DNA from: Haladaptatus sp. R4
GTDB taxonomy: Archaea > Halobacteriota > Halobacteria > Halobacteriales > Haladaptataceae
DNA: 64,000 nucleotides
Direction of reading: 5' to 3'
Assembly (NCBI RefSeq): GCF_001625445.1
Contig: NZ_LWHG01000021.1
Coordinates: 930,001 to 994,000, forward strand
The notes under the pieces were generated by a model that was not told the DNA's origin, searched no databases, and saw nothing but the letters and a program-made list of their open reading frames with translations. The translations under genes were made by a program, and so were the position numbers. Positions within the stretch are counted from its first letter, which is position 1, and each line of letters opens with the position of its first letter. Below, in pieces: positions 9,585 through 17,758 of the stretch.

Positions 9585-10856
9585 CTATGCTCGAACGTTT
9601 TCCCCGATTTGCTCGCCGAACTCGCCATCCTCGAAGACGATGTGGCCGCGAACCATCGTCGTCTCGGGGAACACACCCTTCCACCCTTCGAACGGCGTCC
9701 AGTCGCAGTTGGTATGGAGGTCGTCCGCTCGAATCTCGCGGGATTCATCGGGGTCGACGAAGACGAGGTCGGCCATCCGACCCTCCTCGATTCGGCCCTT
9801 TCGCGGCAGTCCGAACACCTTCGACGGGTTTCGAGCCGTGAGGTCGGCGACGCGTTCGTAGCTGAGATTCCCTTTGCGTGCTTGCTCCAACAGGAGCGGG
9901 AGCATCGTCTCGACGCCTGGTACGCCGCTCGGTGCGTCCCAGATTCCGGCGTCCTTCTCCTCGCGCGTGTGGGGTGCGTGGTCGGTCGCGATCATATCCA
10001 CCGTCCCGTTCGCCACGCGTGCGAAGACTTCCTCGCGGCGCTCTTCGCTCCGGAGCGGGGGATTCATCCGCCCGAACGTCCCGAGTTCGTCGAGGTGGTC
10101 GCGCGAGAGTAACATGTGATGCGGCGTCACCTCGCAGGTCGCACCCGCGTCCTTCGCCGCGTCGATTCCCTCCGGCGTGCTGGTGTGGGCGATGTGCAGT
10201 CGCGCGTCGAGGTCGTTCCCGATTTTACACGCCCGTTCGACGGCGTCGGCCTCGGCTTCCGCGGTTCGGTAGGCGCTCCACGCGTCCGCGTCGTCGCGAG
10301 ATTTCGCGTCCGAGTCGAACAGGTCGGCGTTCTCGGCGTGCACCGTCACGACGATGTACTCGTCCGTCGCTCGCTCCACCGCCACCCGAAACAGGTCCTC
10401 CTCGATACCCATCTTCCCGGTCGAATCCGCCAGAAACACCTCGCCGAGCGCGAGAATCGGCTTCTCGAACAGTTCGTCCGGATTCCAGTCGGGTGTGACA
10501 CCCCCGTTGATGCCGTAATCGACGTAGGATTCGGCCGCGAGTTCGGCTTTCTCGTCGAACGACGTCGCATCGACCGTCGGTGGGTTGGTGTTCGGTTGGT
10601 CCACGACCGTCGTCACGCCACCCGCAGCAGCGCTCTTGCTACCGGTCTCCCACGTCTCCTTGTGTGAAAAGCCGGGCTGTCGGAAGTGGACGTGAGCGTC
10701 GATAGCGCCGGGTAACAACAGTTTTCCAGTCGCATCGACCACCTCGCCGGACTCCGTGAGCGAAGAGCCGACGGCCGATATCCTCCCGGCGTCTGTGTCG
10801 ATACGAACGTCTCGTCTACTCCCAGAAGGTAGCGTCGCGTTCCGGATTGTGAGCAT
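9585..10856 (-). CDS. pyrC: Dihydroorotase (amidohydrolase superfamily, class I)
   Basis: This 423-residue enzyme begins at ATG 10856 (MLTIRNATLPSG), catalyses the reversible ring closure of carbamoyl-aspartate to dihydroorotate in pyrimidine synthesis, and binds zinc. The metal motif DAHVHFRQPG, the VTVHAENADL and RLHIAHTSTPEG histidines, and the final TDHAPHTREEK aspartate are all present. Where many amidohydrolases carry a carbamylated lysine, this protein reads LGEVFLADSTGKMG, with Glu at that point; haloarchaeal homologues as I recall them have the same motif. A longer N-terminal frame exists but is not conserved. Confidence 0.92.
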   Translation of the reverse strand: MLTIRNATLPSGSRRDVRIDTDAGRISAVGSSLTESGEVVDATGKLLLPGAIDAHVHFRQPGFSHKETWETGSKSAAAGGVTTVVDQPNTNPPTVDATSFDEKAELAAESYVDYGINGGVTPDWNPDELFEKPILALGEVFLADSTGKMGIEEDLFRVAVERATDEYIVVTVHAENADLFDSDAKSRDDADAWSAYRTAEAEADAVERACKIGNDLDARLHIAHTSTPEGIDAAKDAGATCEVTPHHMLLSRDHLDELGTFGRMNPPLRSEERREEVFARVANGTVDMIATDHAPHTREEKDAGIWDAPSGVPGVETMLPLLLEQARKGNLSYERVADLTARNPSKVFGLPRKGRIEEGRMADLVFVDPDESREIRADDLHTNCDWTPFEGWKGVFPETTMVRGHIVFEDGEFGEQIGENVRA

Positions 10857-10881
10857 ACTCGCCACTGTTCCGGGAATCGCC

Positions 10882-11568
10882 CTAAATCCCTCGGTCAACG
10901 TGTTCGACCGTCACGTCCGCGCCACCGACCAACATCTCCTCGATTATCTCGACGACGCGCTTCGGGTCGCTATCACCGTCCACCTTGGCGATACTCCCGA
11001 CCGAATCGGGATTGAACGGGACGTCGAGGGCGGAATAAATCGGGTCCAAGACGCCCGCGATTTCACCGTGGTCGTCTACGATGACGACGCCGGAAACGAG
11101 CGCCGCGCCGGTTCGAACCCGTTGTGCCACGCCGGCAACCTTCCCCTTCCACTGGAGCGAGTAATCGCCCGGACAGAACGACCGTTCCGGCTCGCCGCGC
11201 TGGGCCGGAACACCCAGTCGCCAGAACGCGCGCTGGAGGTCCTCCGTGATTTCGGCGTACCGCTTTTCCATGCCCGTTCGCATGTCCGCCAGCGGGACCG
11301 TTTTGGCGAACGCAACCGTCGTTCCGGTGTATGCGACGGCACGTCCACCGACGCTTCGTTCGAGAGGTTCGAACCCACACGCCCGCGCGACGGATTTCGC
11401 GACGTCGTACTTCTCGGCACGGGTATCCCGCCGCCCGAACGCGACCTGTCGATGTGGCGTCCAGACGCGGACCGCGGATTCCTCCGTGTCCGCCGTCTCC
11501 GTGAGCATCGCGGCAGTGACCTGCCGGTCCTCATCCCGCGTCTCCGCCTGCCCACGCAGCACACGCAT
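10882..11568 (-). CDS. Lipoate-protein ligase A-like (biotin/lipoate transferase fold)
   Basis: The 228-residue protein has the lipoate ligase core motif RSVGGRAVAYTG (about residues 71-82), the FCPGDYSLQWKGKVAGVAQR block that contains the substrate-binding lysine region (WKGKVAG), and a GALVSGVVIVDD strand. It should attach or transfer a lipoyl or octanoyl group to a carrier protein, as in the oxoacid dehydrogenase or glycine cleavage systems. It is a single-domain form without the separate C-terminal LplA domain. It lies 25 bases upstream of pyrC on the same strand. Paralogues of unknown substrate exist, so the exact acyl donor is uncertain. Confidence 0.8.
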   Translation of the reverse strand: MRVLRGQAETRDEDRQVTAAMLTETADTEESAVRVWTPHRQVAFGRRDTRAEKYDVAKSVARACGFEPLERSVGGRAVAYTGTTVAFAKTVPLADMRTGMEKRYAEITEDLQRAFWRLGVPAQRGEPERSFCPGDYSLQWKGKVAGVAQRVRTGAALVSGVVIVDDHGEIAGVLDPIYSALDVPFNPDSVGSIAKVDGDSDPKRVVEIIEEMLVGGADVTVEHVDRGI

Positions 11569-11621
11569 GGGCCACTATTGTGACCCGATGTATGTAAACG
11601 CTCCCGCTCGTAACTGGGTTC

Positions 11622-12539
11622 ATGGTCGGGCTTCCCCCTGACGTGCTGTCGCGCTATCCTCGATTTTCGATCTACAACTCGCCGTACGCCGCACACGATG
11701 ACGGCTGTGCTATCGACCTCTATCCCGACAACGAGGAGCCACGGACGCCCCTCGCGCCGAGTCCCGTCGCTGGTGAGGTGGTCGAAACCCGGACGGTAAC
11801 GGCCCCGTCGAAACCCTACGCCGTGGAGCATGACCATCTCATCGTGATCGATACCGGCGACTACCTCGCGCGCACCCTGCACGTCGACCCATCGGTCGAA
11901 CCGGGAGACACGGTCGAAGTCGGCGACTCGCTCGGTGAGTTGGTTCGCTCGGGTTTTTTCGCGCCGTGGGTCGCAAACCACATTCATCTCGGATTCCGCG
12001 AACTCGGATCGAACCCCGTGCGCGCATCCGGGTCGCTCCCGCTCGACCTTCCGGTAGACGTGGAACCGATTCCGTGGGACGGCACCGGGCAAGTGGTCGA
12101 GACCGGGGACACGTTCGTCGTCCTCGATTCGCCGGTGCATCCCGCCCCCGGCGAGCGCTTCGCGGGCATCGAAGCAGTGGTCGGCGGCGATGCCGTGGTA
12201 CTGGATGGTGGACTGCCACACTACGAGGGAGGCGGCGTACTCCGTACGCCGGAATATCGAGCGGTAACGCCGCGAGATGGCGGTGCGCTCCGCGCACCGG
12301 AAGGTCGAGTGGAAACGGAATCGGAACCAGTGGCCCCGGAGCCAGTCTCACTGTTCGACGCTCGTGTCGGGAGGTCCGTCGGTCGCACCGTGACGTGGGA
12401 CGACGTGAGGGTTTGTGCGAACGGCGAACCGATTACCGGCCTCTCCCTGTTCGTCTCGCTGGAGCAGTTCGGCGCGAAACTCGTCCGTCCCGGCCACGAC
12501 TTTTCGGTCGGCGACTCGATTTCGGTGGAGATTCGCTGA
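11622..12539 (+). CDS. Haloarchaeal protein with an M23/LytM-like fold
   Basis: This 305-residue protein is recognised only by pattern. The N-terminal 130 residues follow the order of LytM-type domains: DDGCAIDLYP, a GEVVETRTV strand, VEPGDTVEVGDSLGEL and NHIHLGFRE, the last corresponding to the HxH zinc motif of M23 peptidases. Archaea lack peptidoglycan and no signal peptide is visible, so the classical cell-wall role is unlikely. A second beta-rich part (about residues 160-305) is unassigned. A TATA-like GTATGTAAAC lies about 28 bases upstream of the start. The function remains unknown; the fold call is an inference. Confidence 0.72.
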   Translation: MVGLPPDVLSRYPRFSIYNSPYAAHDDGCAIDLYPDNEEPRTPLAPSPVAGEVVETRTVTAPSKPYAVEHDHLIVIDTGDYLARTLHVDPSVEPGDTVEVGDSLGELVRSGFFAPWVANHIHLGFRELGSNPVRASGSLPLDLPVDVEPIPWDGTGQVVETGDTFVVLDSPVHPAPGERFAGIEAVVGGDAVVLDGGLPHYEGGGVLRTPEYRAVTPRDGGALRAPEGRVETESEPVAPEPVSLFDARVGRSVGRTVTWDDVRVCANGEPITGLSLFVSLEQFGAKLVRPGHDFSVGDSISVEIR

Positions 12540-12561
12540 GCTATCGAGTCCCTGTTTTGGC

Positions 12562-12654
12562 TTACTCCGCGCTGTTTTCGTATTCGTCCTTCAGTCTCTG
12601 GTATCGGTCATCCTGACGAATCTGGTCCCATCTTCGTTTAAAAACCTTCGTCAC
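12562..12654 (-). CDS. Possible 30-residue basic/acidic small protein coupled to nicotinamidase
   Basis: Reading begins at GTG 12654, which shares one base with the TAG stop of the nicotinamidase gene (TAGTG), and ends with TAA at 12562. The peptide starts VTKVFKRRWDQIRQDD and ends with YQRLKDEYENSAE, a helix-like, highly charged composition consistent with a haloarchaeal protein. No family is known to me. Support comes only from the stop-start coupling and the composition; it could also be a chance frame. Confidence 0.33.
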   Translation of the reverse strand: MTKVFKRRWDQIRQDDRYQRLKDEYENSAE

Positions 12655-13226
12655 TATTTGAACTCGATATCGTCCAGTTCCACCCCTTCGCCGAACAGCC
12701 ACGCGGCGTGTTCGAGGGCGTAGTCCCGATGGCCTTCCTCGATGTAGCCGACCGCATCCTCCACGATGATGGGTTTGAAATCGCGCAGTCCGGCGCTTCC
12801 GGCAGTGTGAAGCACACAGACGTTCGCCAGCGTCCCACAGATGAGCAAGTCGTGGATGTCGTGGGCGTTCAGGTAGCCTTCGAGGTCGGTCTGGTAGAAG
12901 GCGTCGTAGGTGTACTTCGTGACGACGTGGTCGTCCTCGCGAACGTCGAAGTCGTCCACGACCTCGGCCTCCCACGAACCTTCGAGGACGTGTTCGCCCC
13001 AGCGGTCGAACTCGTCGTAGTAGTGAGTGTCCTCGAACTGCTCGGGCGTGTGCACGTCGCGGGTGAACACGACGGACGCACCTGCGTCCCGAGCGCGCGC
13101 GAGGAGGTCTCGAATCGGGTCTATAACGTCCTCGCTTGTGGGGGAGTACAGACTCCCATTCGGATGACAAAAGCCGTTTTGCATATCGACGACGACGACG
13201 GCGGTCGAGTCGGAATCGACGTTCAT
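12654..13226 (-). CDS. Nicotinamidase / isochorismatase family hydrolase
   Basis: This 190-residue cysteine hydrolase has the full catalytic triad of the family: Asp in VVVVDMQNGF, Lys in VVTKYTYDAF and the nucleophile Cys in CGTLANVCVLHTA. The nearby aspartate/histidine residues (FTRDVHTPEQFEDTHYYDEF) fit the metal site of nicotinamidases. It most likely converts nicotinamide to nicotinate for NAD salvage, because the nicotinate phosphoribosyltransferase that would use its product is encoded 1.7 kb away (14965-16104). Isochorismatase proper is less likely. Confidence 0.87.
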   Translation of the reverse strand: MNVDSDSTAVVVVDMQNGFCHPNGSLYSPTSEDVIDPIRDLLARARDAGASVVFTRDVHTPEQFEDTHYYDEFDRWGEHVLEGSWEAEVVDDFDVREDDHVVTKYTYDAFYQTDLEGYLNAHDIHDLLICGTLANVCVLHTAGSAGLRDFKPIIVEDAVGYIEEGHRDYALEHAAWLFGEGVELDDIEFK

Positions 13227-13294
13227 ACTGGGAACTACGGGCGGTTTTCAGGAAACGGTTTCGCGTCAGGTTTATTTTGCCTCGCTTTCACGAG

Positions 13295-13305
13295 CTTTTT
13301 TACAT
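13295..13305 (+). promoter_or_regulatory. TATA box of the Hvo_1808-like gene
   Basis: TTTTTTACATA is centred about 32 bases upstream of the ATG at 13332, which fits a leaderless or nearly leaderless transcript. Confidence 0.5.
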
Positions 13306-13331
13306 AGCAGTCCTACGTTGCAGGCACGAGA

Positions 13332-14837
13332 ATGCGAACATTTACCGTAGTTGCACTAGCCCTCATGCTCGTTCTCGCGGGGTGTGCCCAAGCACCTGGG
13401 ACGAATACGAGTACGAGCACATCGCAGAGCGGCCCTGACGTGACGAGCACATCGCAGAGCGACGGGACGGCAGTGTCCGGACCGAACACGAACAAAACGA
13501 CTCACCCGCCGGACCCGAAATCCGACGTTCTCGGCTGGGAGAACGGATATTGGTACAACGAGACGCTCTCCGTTGACGCGAGCGACGGCTTCAATCAGTC
13601 GGAAGTCGAAGCGGTCGTCAATCGGGCGATGGCCCGTGACGAGAAGATCCGCCATCTGGAGTTCACACAGAAGGTCCCCGTCAAGATCATTTCGCGAAAG
13701 GAGTTCCGCAAGCAACAGAGCAACCAGTCCGTTCCCGCAAACCGGCAGTTGTTCGACAACGCGAAGTACGAATCGTTGTTCATGATCAACGAATCGACGG
13801 ACTCCATCGCGGTACAGAACACGAACTCCGGTTCGTCCGTCGGTGGCTACTACAGTCCGTCGAAGGACTCCATCGTCCTCGTCTCGAACGATAACGAACA
13901 CCTGAAAGTGAGCGAGAGTACGCTCTCACACGAACTGATGCACGCGCTTCAGGACCAGCATTTCGACATCACGTCGTTCAACAAGTCCACCCGGGAACGG
14001 ACCAACGCCGTCAATGGCCTGCTCGAAGGGGAAGCCAACAACATCGAGTTCCTCTATCAGAACCGCTGTCAGAACCAGTGGAAGGGGACGTGCTTCTCGG
14101 ACACCGAGCAGAGCAGTGGCGGCGATCTCGCCAACATCGGACCGTACCTCATCAAATACCAACCGTACAGCGACGGTCCCGCGTTCATCCGATACATTCG
14201 CAACCAATCGGGCTGGAAGGGTGTCAACCAGTTGTACTCGAACCCGCCCGCCAGCACCGAACAGATAATCCACCCGGAGAAGTATCCGAGCGACGAACCG
14301 TCGAACATCTCGGTGCAGGATACGACGAGCAATGGCTGGACGCGTCTGAACCCGCAGGGGCGACCGAACTACGGTCAAGTCGGTGAAACGGGCATCTTCG
14401 CGATGTTCATGTATCCGTACTACGAGAGTCAGGGAACCACACAGATCATCCCCGCACGGAACTTCTTCAACAAGAACGGCGACAGCCTGCAAACGGTCGA
14501 TCCGCTCAACTACGAGAGCAAACCGACCGACGGGTGGGACGGCGACAAGATCGTCGTCTACACGAACCCCAACGAGCCGAAAAACGAGACCGGCTACGTC
14601 TTCAAGACGAAGTGGGACTCGAAGCGGGACGCGACACAATTCGTGAACGCCTACAAGAAACTGCTCAACTACCACGACGCGAAGAAGGTCGACGGGAAGC
14701 AAAACACGTGGACGGTGCCAGACAGCACGGGCTTCGGTGATGCCTTCCAAGTCCGGCAGAACGGCAACACCGTCACCATCGTGAACGCGCCCACGGTGTC
14801 GGACCTCTCGCACGTTCACGGCAACACTGCATCGTAG
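13332..14837 (+). CDS. Hvo_1808-like surface lipoprotein with a zinc-metalloprotease motif
   Basis: The 501-residue protein starts with a Sec-type lipoprotein signal (MRTFTVVALALMLVLAGC, Cys18) and a Thr/Ser-rich linker. The mature part opens with DVLGWENGYWYNETLSV and has HELMHALQDQHF near residue 200, an HExxH-type zinc site. This is the arrangement of the Hvo_1808 family of haloarchaeal surface proteins as I recall it. The protein is expected on the outer face of the membrane, where it may cleave peptides; no substrate or activity is documented to my knowledge. It is very rich in Asn, Gln and Ser, unlike the cytoplasmic proteins around it. Confidence 0.85.
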   Translation: MRTFTVVALALMLVLAGCAQAPGTNTSTSTSQSGPDVTSTSQSDGTAVSGPNTNKTTHPPDPKSDVLGWENGYWYNETLSVDASDGFNQSEVEAVVNRAMARDEKIRHLEFTQKVPVKIISRKEFRKQQSNQSVPANRQLFDNAKYESLFMINESTDSIAVQNTNSGSSVGGYYSPSKDSIVLVSNDNEHLKVSESTLSHELMHALQDQHFDITSFNKSTRERTNAVNGLLEGEANNIEFLYQNRCQNQWKGTCFSDTEQSSGGDLANIGPYLIKYQPYSDGPAFIRYIRNQSGWKGVNQLYSNPPASTEQIIHPEKYPSDEPSNISVQDTTSNGWTRLNPQGRPNYGQVGETGIFAMFMYPYYESQGTTQIIPARNFFNKNGDSLQTVDPLNYESKPTDGWDGDKIVVYTNPNEPKNETGYVFKTKWDSKRDATQFVNAYKKLLNYHDAKKVDGKQNTWTVPDSTGFGDAFQVRQNGNTVTIVNAPTVSDLSHVHGNTAS

Positions 14838-14944
14838 ACCGTAACGACGTATCACAGCGCTTCGAATCGACTGCGATTTCAGATTCCGCTTTTCACACCG
14901 ACGAATCCGGCCCTTTTTCTCTCTCGCGGGGAATACCCCCGGAT

Positions 14945-14968
14945 ATGCAAGACAGGAGGTTCGCGTGA
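14945..14968 (+). promoter_or_regulatory. Seven-codon leader ORF with Shine-Dalgarno overlapping the nicotinate phosphoribosyltransferase start
   Basis: ATG at 14945 opens a frame encoding MQDRRFA and closes with TGA at 14966-14968, inside the GTG start of the next gene (GTGA). The same bases hold AGGAGGT, a strong Shine-Dalgarno match about six bases before that GTG. Most genes here look leaderless, so a clear Shine-Dalgarno is notable and supports the GTG start. Whether the leader is translated is unknown. Confidence 0.4.
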
Positions 14969-16104
14969 GCGACCGATTCGACGTGGTTTCCGAGGAGTCC
15001 ATCCGCGACGGAACCGCGACGGATGCCTACTTCCTTCGTACAGAGACGACGCTCGAAGCGGTCGGGAAGAACCCGCACGTCGTCGTCGAAGTGACCGCAG
15101 ACCAGTTCCCGACCGGCGAGTTCGAACTCCTCTCCGGCGTGAAAGACGCGGCCCACCTTCTCACCGGGCTTCCAATCGACGTGGACGCGATGGCGGAAGG
15201 TCGACTGTTCGACGGCGGACCGGTCATGTCCATCGAGGGGGACTACCTCGACTTCGCGCGATACGAAACGTCGCTGTTGGGATTTCTCTCACACGCGTCG
15301 GGAATGGCGACGAACGCGCTCGAAGCACGACTCGCGGCACCGGAGTCCGCGGTCCTGAGTTTCGGCGCGCGGCACGTCCATCCGTCCATCGCGGCCGTTG
15401 TCGAGCGCTCCGCGCTCGTCGCGGGATTGGACGGGTTCTCGCACGTCGCGGCCGGTGAGGTACTGGGACGAGAACCCGGCGGCACCATGCCCCACGCGTT
15501 GATGATCTGTTTCGGGAACGGCAACCAGGAGGACGCGTGGCGCGCGTTCGACGCCGCGGTCGGCGAGGACGTTCCCCGTGTCGCGCTCTGTGATACCTTC
15601 TCCGACGAAAAGGACGAGGTGCTTCGCGCGGCGCACGCGCTCGGCGACGACCTCGACAGCGTTCGCATCGACACCACGGGGTCGCGTCGTGGAAACTTCG
15701 AGCACATCCTGCGGGAACTTCGCTGGGAACTCGATTCACACGGCTTCGAGGACGTCGATATCTTCGCGAGCGGCGGTCTCGGCCCGGCAGAACTCCGGAA
15801 TCTCGACGATATCGTGGACGGTTTCGGCGTCGGAAGCTACGTCAGCGACGCGAATCCGGTCGACTTCGCGCTCGACATCGTGGAAGTCGATGGCGAACCG
15901 GTGTCCAAGCGCGGTAAGCTCTCCGGACGAAAACAGGTGTATCGCACGGCCGATGGCGACCATCACGTCGGTCTCGCACGCCACGACGCGGACGGTGAGA
16001 AGCTGCTACAGCCGCTGATTCGTGACGGTGAACTGGTCCGGGAGTTCGATATCGATGCCGCTGCTCGCCGTGCTGAAGAAGACGCGGCGGCCGTCGACTT
16101 TTAA
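14965..16104 (+). CDS. Nicotinate phosphoribosyltransferase
   Basis: This 379-residue enzyme transfers a phosphoribosyl group from PRPP to nicotinate, giving nicotinate mononucleotide for NAD synthesis. Family features include the N-terminal GTATDAYFLRT, the LSFGARHVHPS segment (the Arg/His pair around the active site), DTTGSRRGN and the phosphate-binding IFASGGLGPAELRNL strand-loop. It is of the short archaeal/QPRT-like type. GTG 14965 is chosen because AGGAGGT precedes it. With the nicotinamidase at 12654 it completes nicotinamide-to-NaMN salvage. The stop overlaps that of the convergent AMMECR1 gene. Confidence 0.9.
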   Translation: MSDRFDVVSEESIRDGTATDAYFLRTETTLEAVGKNPHVVVEVTADQFPTGEFELLSGVKDAAHLLTGLPIDVDAMAEGRLFDGGPVMSIEGDYLDFARYETSLLGFLSHASGMATNALEARLAAPESAVLSFGARHVHPSIAAVVERSALVAGLDGFSHVAAGEVLGREPGGTMPHALMICFGNGNQEDAWRAFDAAVGEDVPRVALCDTFSDEKDEVLRAAHALGDDLDSVRIDTTGSRRGNFEHILRELRWELDSHGFEDVDIFASGGLGPAELRNLDDIVDGFGVGSYVSDANPVDFALDIVEVDGEPVSKRGKLSGRKQVYRTADGDHHVGLARHDADGEKLLQPLIRDGELVREFDIDAAARRAEEDAAAVDF

Positions 16105-16703
16105 ATCCGCTCGATACTCCCCTCTGGTTCGCGCTCGCGGAACACCGGTCCGTCGACTAGTGTTACCGTCACGTCGTCGTCTTCCCACGCTCCGTGCGGG
16201 AGACCAGCCTTGCGACACGTTCGGTCGAGATACTCGAATGTACTCCAGTTGTGTTCGACCGGCAGGGTCGGATACATCCACGCTGCACCGCCACGACCTT
16301 CGATGGCGACCCCGTGTCGCCCGAGTCGAATTTCGTTTGCCGGATCGTTCGACAACTTGGTATCCTCGACGATGAACACGGAGATGTTGAGATTCGACAA
16401 CTCTGCGGGCTCGATTTCCGACCCGCACGAATCCTCGCTCGCCGCCGCGATGGCGGAATCGACGATCGCGTGCCCCAACTGTTCGCTCGTGTCGTAGGCA
16501 CCTGCGCACCCGCGTAGGCTTCCACGACCACGGGTGGATTCGAGCCGGACGAATACGCCAGTGCGTGCGTAGAACGCTTCTCGCATACTTCCTGGCTGTT
16601 CTCGTTGTCCGTTGATCACGTAAGAATTGACTGCCTCCCGAGCGAGTTCGACCGCGCGCGTGCCATCCTCGTAGGAGAGGGTTACTGCCTGTGCCTCAGA
16701 CAT
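16101..16703 (-). CDS. AMMECR1 domain protein
   Basis: The 200-residue protein has the AMMECR1 hallmark LRGCAG (here GSLRGCAGAYD, about residues 61-71), plus ISVFIVEDTKL and the GRHGVAIEGRGGAAWMYPTLPVEHNW block. The family is conserved from archaea to humans; its biochemical activity is still not established, although the invariant Cys suggests catalysis. It converges on the nicotinate phosphoribosyltransferase gene with overlapping stop codons. I choose ATG 16703 since no conserved sequence lies before it. Confidence 0.88.
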   Translation of the reverse strand: MSEAQAVTLSYEDGTRAVELAREAVNSYVINGQREQPGSMREAFYARTGVFVRLESTRGRGSLRGCAGAYDTSEQLGHAIVDSAIAAASEDSCGSEIEPAELSNLNISVFIVEDTKLSNDPANEIRLGRHGVAIEGRGGAAWMYPTLPVEHNWSTFEYLDRTCRKAGLPHGAWEDDDVTVTLVDGPVFREREPEGSIERI

Positions 16704-16787
16704 ACAGATGGTTTATGCATACAAACACCTTCAACGCTTCCCTTCAATCTGGCCGGCTTTAAGGGCCCATGACTATTCGTATCGAAC

Positions 16788-16796
16788 GGCTTAAAC
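16788..16796 (+). promoter_or_regulatory. TATA box of the RNase P RNA gene
   Basis: GGCTTAAAC is centred about 27 bases upstream of the predicted 5' end at 16820, the normal archaeal spacing for a stable RNA gene. Confidence 0.5.
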
Positions 16797-16819
16797 GCGT
16801 GCAAAGACTAGCTTTCCTC

Positions 16820-17291
16820 GGCAGAGGGAGCCCGGTTTCCGCGGTGCACGTGGTAATCGCTGCGTGCGGACGTACCGATTTCCGGTACCTACGTGAGGAA
16901 AGTCCCCCCACCCGCCGGGTAGGCAACCGGACGCAAGTCCGGAGTGGGAGACCACTGGCTCTGAAACAGAAACGAGACCACTTCGCGTGACCGATGAGGT
17001 GTGCGAACCGACCCGAGAGGGGAGGAAGCTAACCCACCGAGGGATTTGGTGGCACTGCCACCGAACGGCGCGACGGTGAAACCCCCGCGTCGATGCGTGC
17101 CGACGCTGTCGGCACGCGGACCGCGAAGAATGGATGGAACGGTGAATCCTTGCCGGTGCAAGTCCGTGCCATATTGGTAGCCCGGACACGCCGTCGGAAT
17201 CCTCCGACGTGCCTCCGGAGATAATCCGGGGATGGTTCGGACGCTGAGCCGAATACTGGGCCGAACAGAAGGGGGCTTACTCCCCTCAGCC
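16820..17291 (+). ncRNA. rnpB: RNase P RNA (archaeal type A)
   Basis: RNase P RNA is the ribozyme that removes the 5' leader of pre-tRNAs. The conserved GAGGAAAGTC (16895-16904) and the 3' block ACAGAAGGGGGCTTAC (17265-17280) are present, as are the AGTGGGAGACC and GGTGAAACCC-type loops. The ends are set by the P1 pairing of GGCAGAGGG (16820-16828) with CCCTCAGCC (17283-17291). The size, about 470 nt, fits haloarchaeal type A RNAs, and long GC-rich helices such as the GGCACTGCC hairpin are seen inside. The ends could be off by a few bases. Confidence 0.93.
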
Positions 17292-17300
17292 GCTATTCAT

Positions 17301-17393
17301 TTAGATACCAAATGCGACGGCCAGTAATGCGACCCCAGCGAGTATTTCTATCGCAACTATCGTCAAAGCGGCGCTTGCTTTAATGTGCGTCAT
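17301..17393 (-). CDS. Possible 30-residue single-helix membrane peptide
   Basis: ATG at 17393 opens a 30-residue frame ending with TAA at 17301. It starts MTHIKASA and continues as one uninterrupted hydrophobic helix (ALTIVAIEILAGVALLAVAF). The composition is what a one-pass membrane micro-protein looks like and is unlike random translation of this region. It reads toward the 3' end of the RNase P RNA gene, converging with it at 10 bases distance. No family is known to me; expression is unproven. Confidence 0.35.
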   Translation of the reverse strand: MTHIKASAALTIVAIEILAGVALLAVAFGI

Positions 17394-17758
17394 GCTGCCC
17401 GGTTTGGTTATCGATATCACCCCCAATAAGTGAGAACGATGGTTATGCACAGTTTCCTATTTCAACAGAATCATAACGGATTGAACGGTTTTGAACGGTC
17501 AATCAGCGACGACAATCGCGTCGTGAAACGACTTGGAACGTCCGAATGTGGTTCCCCAATGAGTGCTTAACCCGTTATCCGTACCCTAAAATCGCCATCG
17601 ATCAGTCACTGAACGAAATATGTTTGACAATTCAATACTGATTTTTGATTCTGAAAATAATAACCCGCTTCGATCAAGGGTCGTATTTCCAAGCTATCTC
17701 CGAACTGGATTTTCCGAGGCCGGAAGGTTTGATAGGGCTAGCGTCGGATAACGTAACG
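17394..17758. other. Intergenic region, A/T-rich, nothing else recognised
   Basis: About 365 bases of A/T-richer sequence separate the small membrane peptide from the matrixin-like gene. I see no further coding frame or RNA. A TATA-like TTTGATAGG near 17728 precedes the start at 17759 by about 30 bases. Confidence 0.5.
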
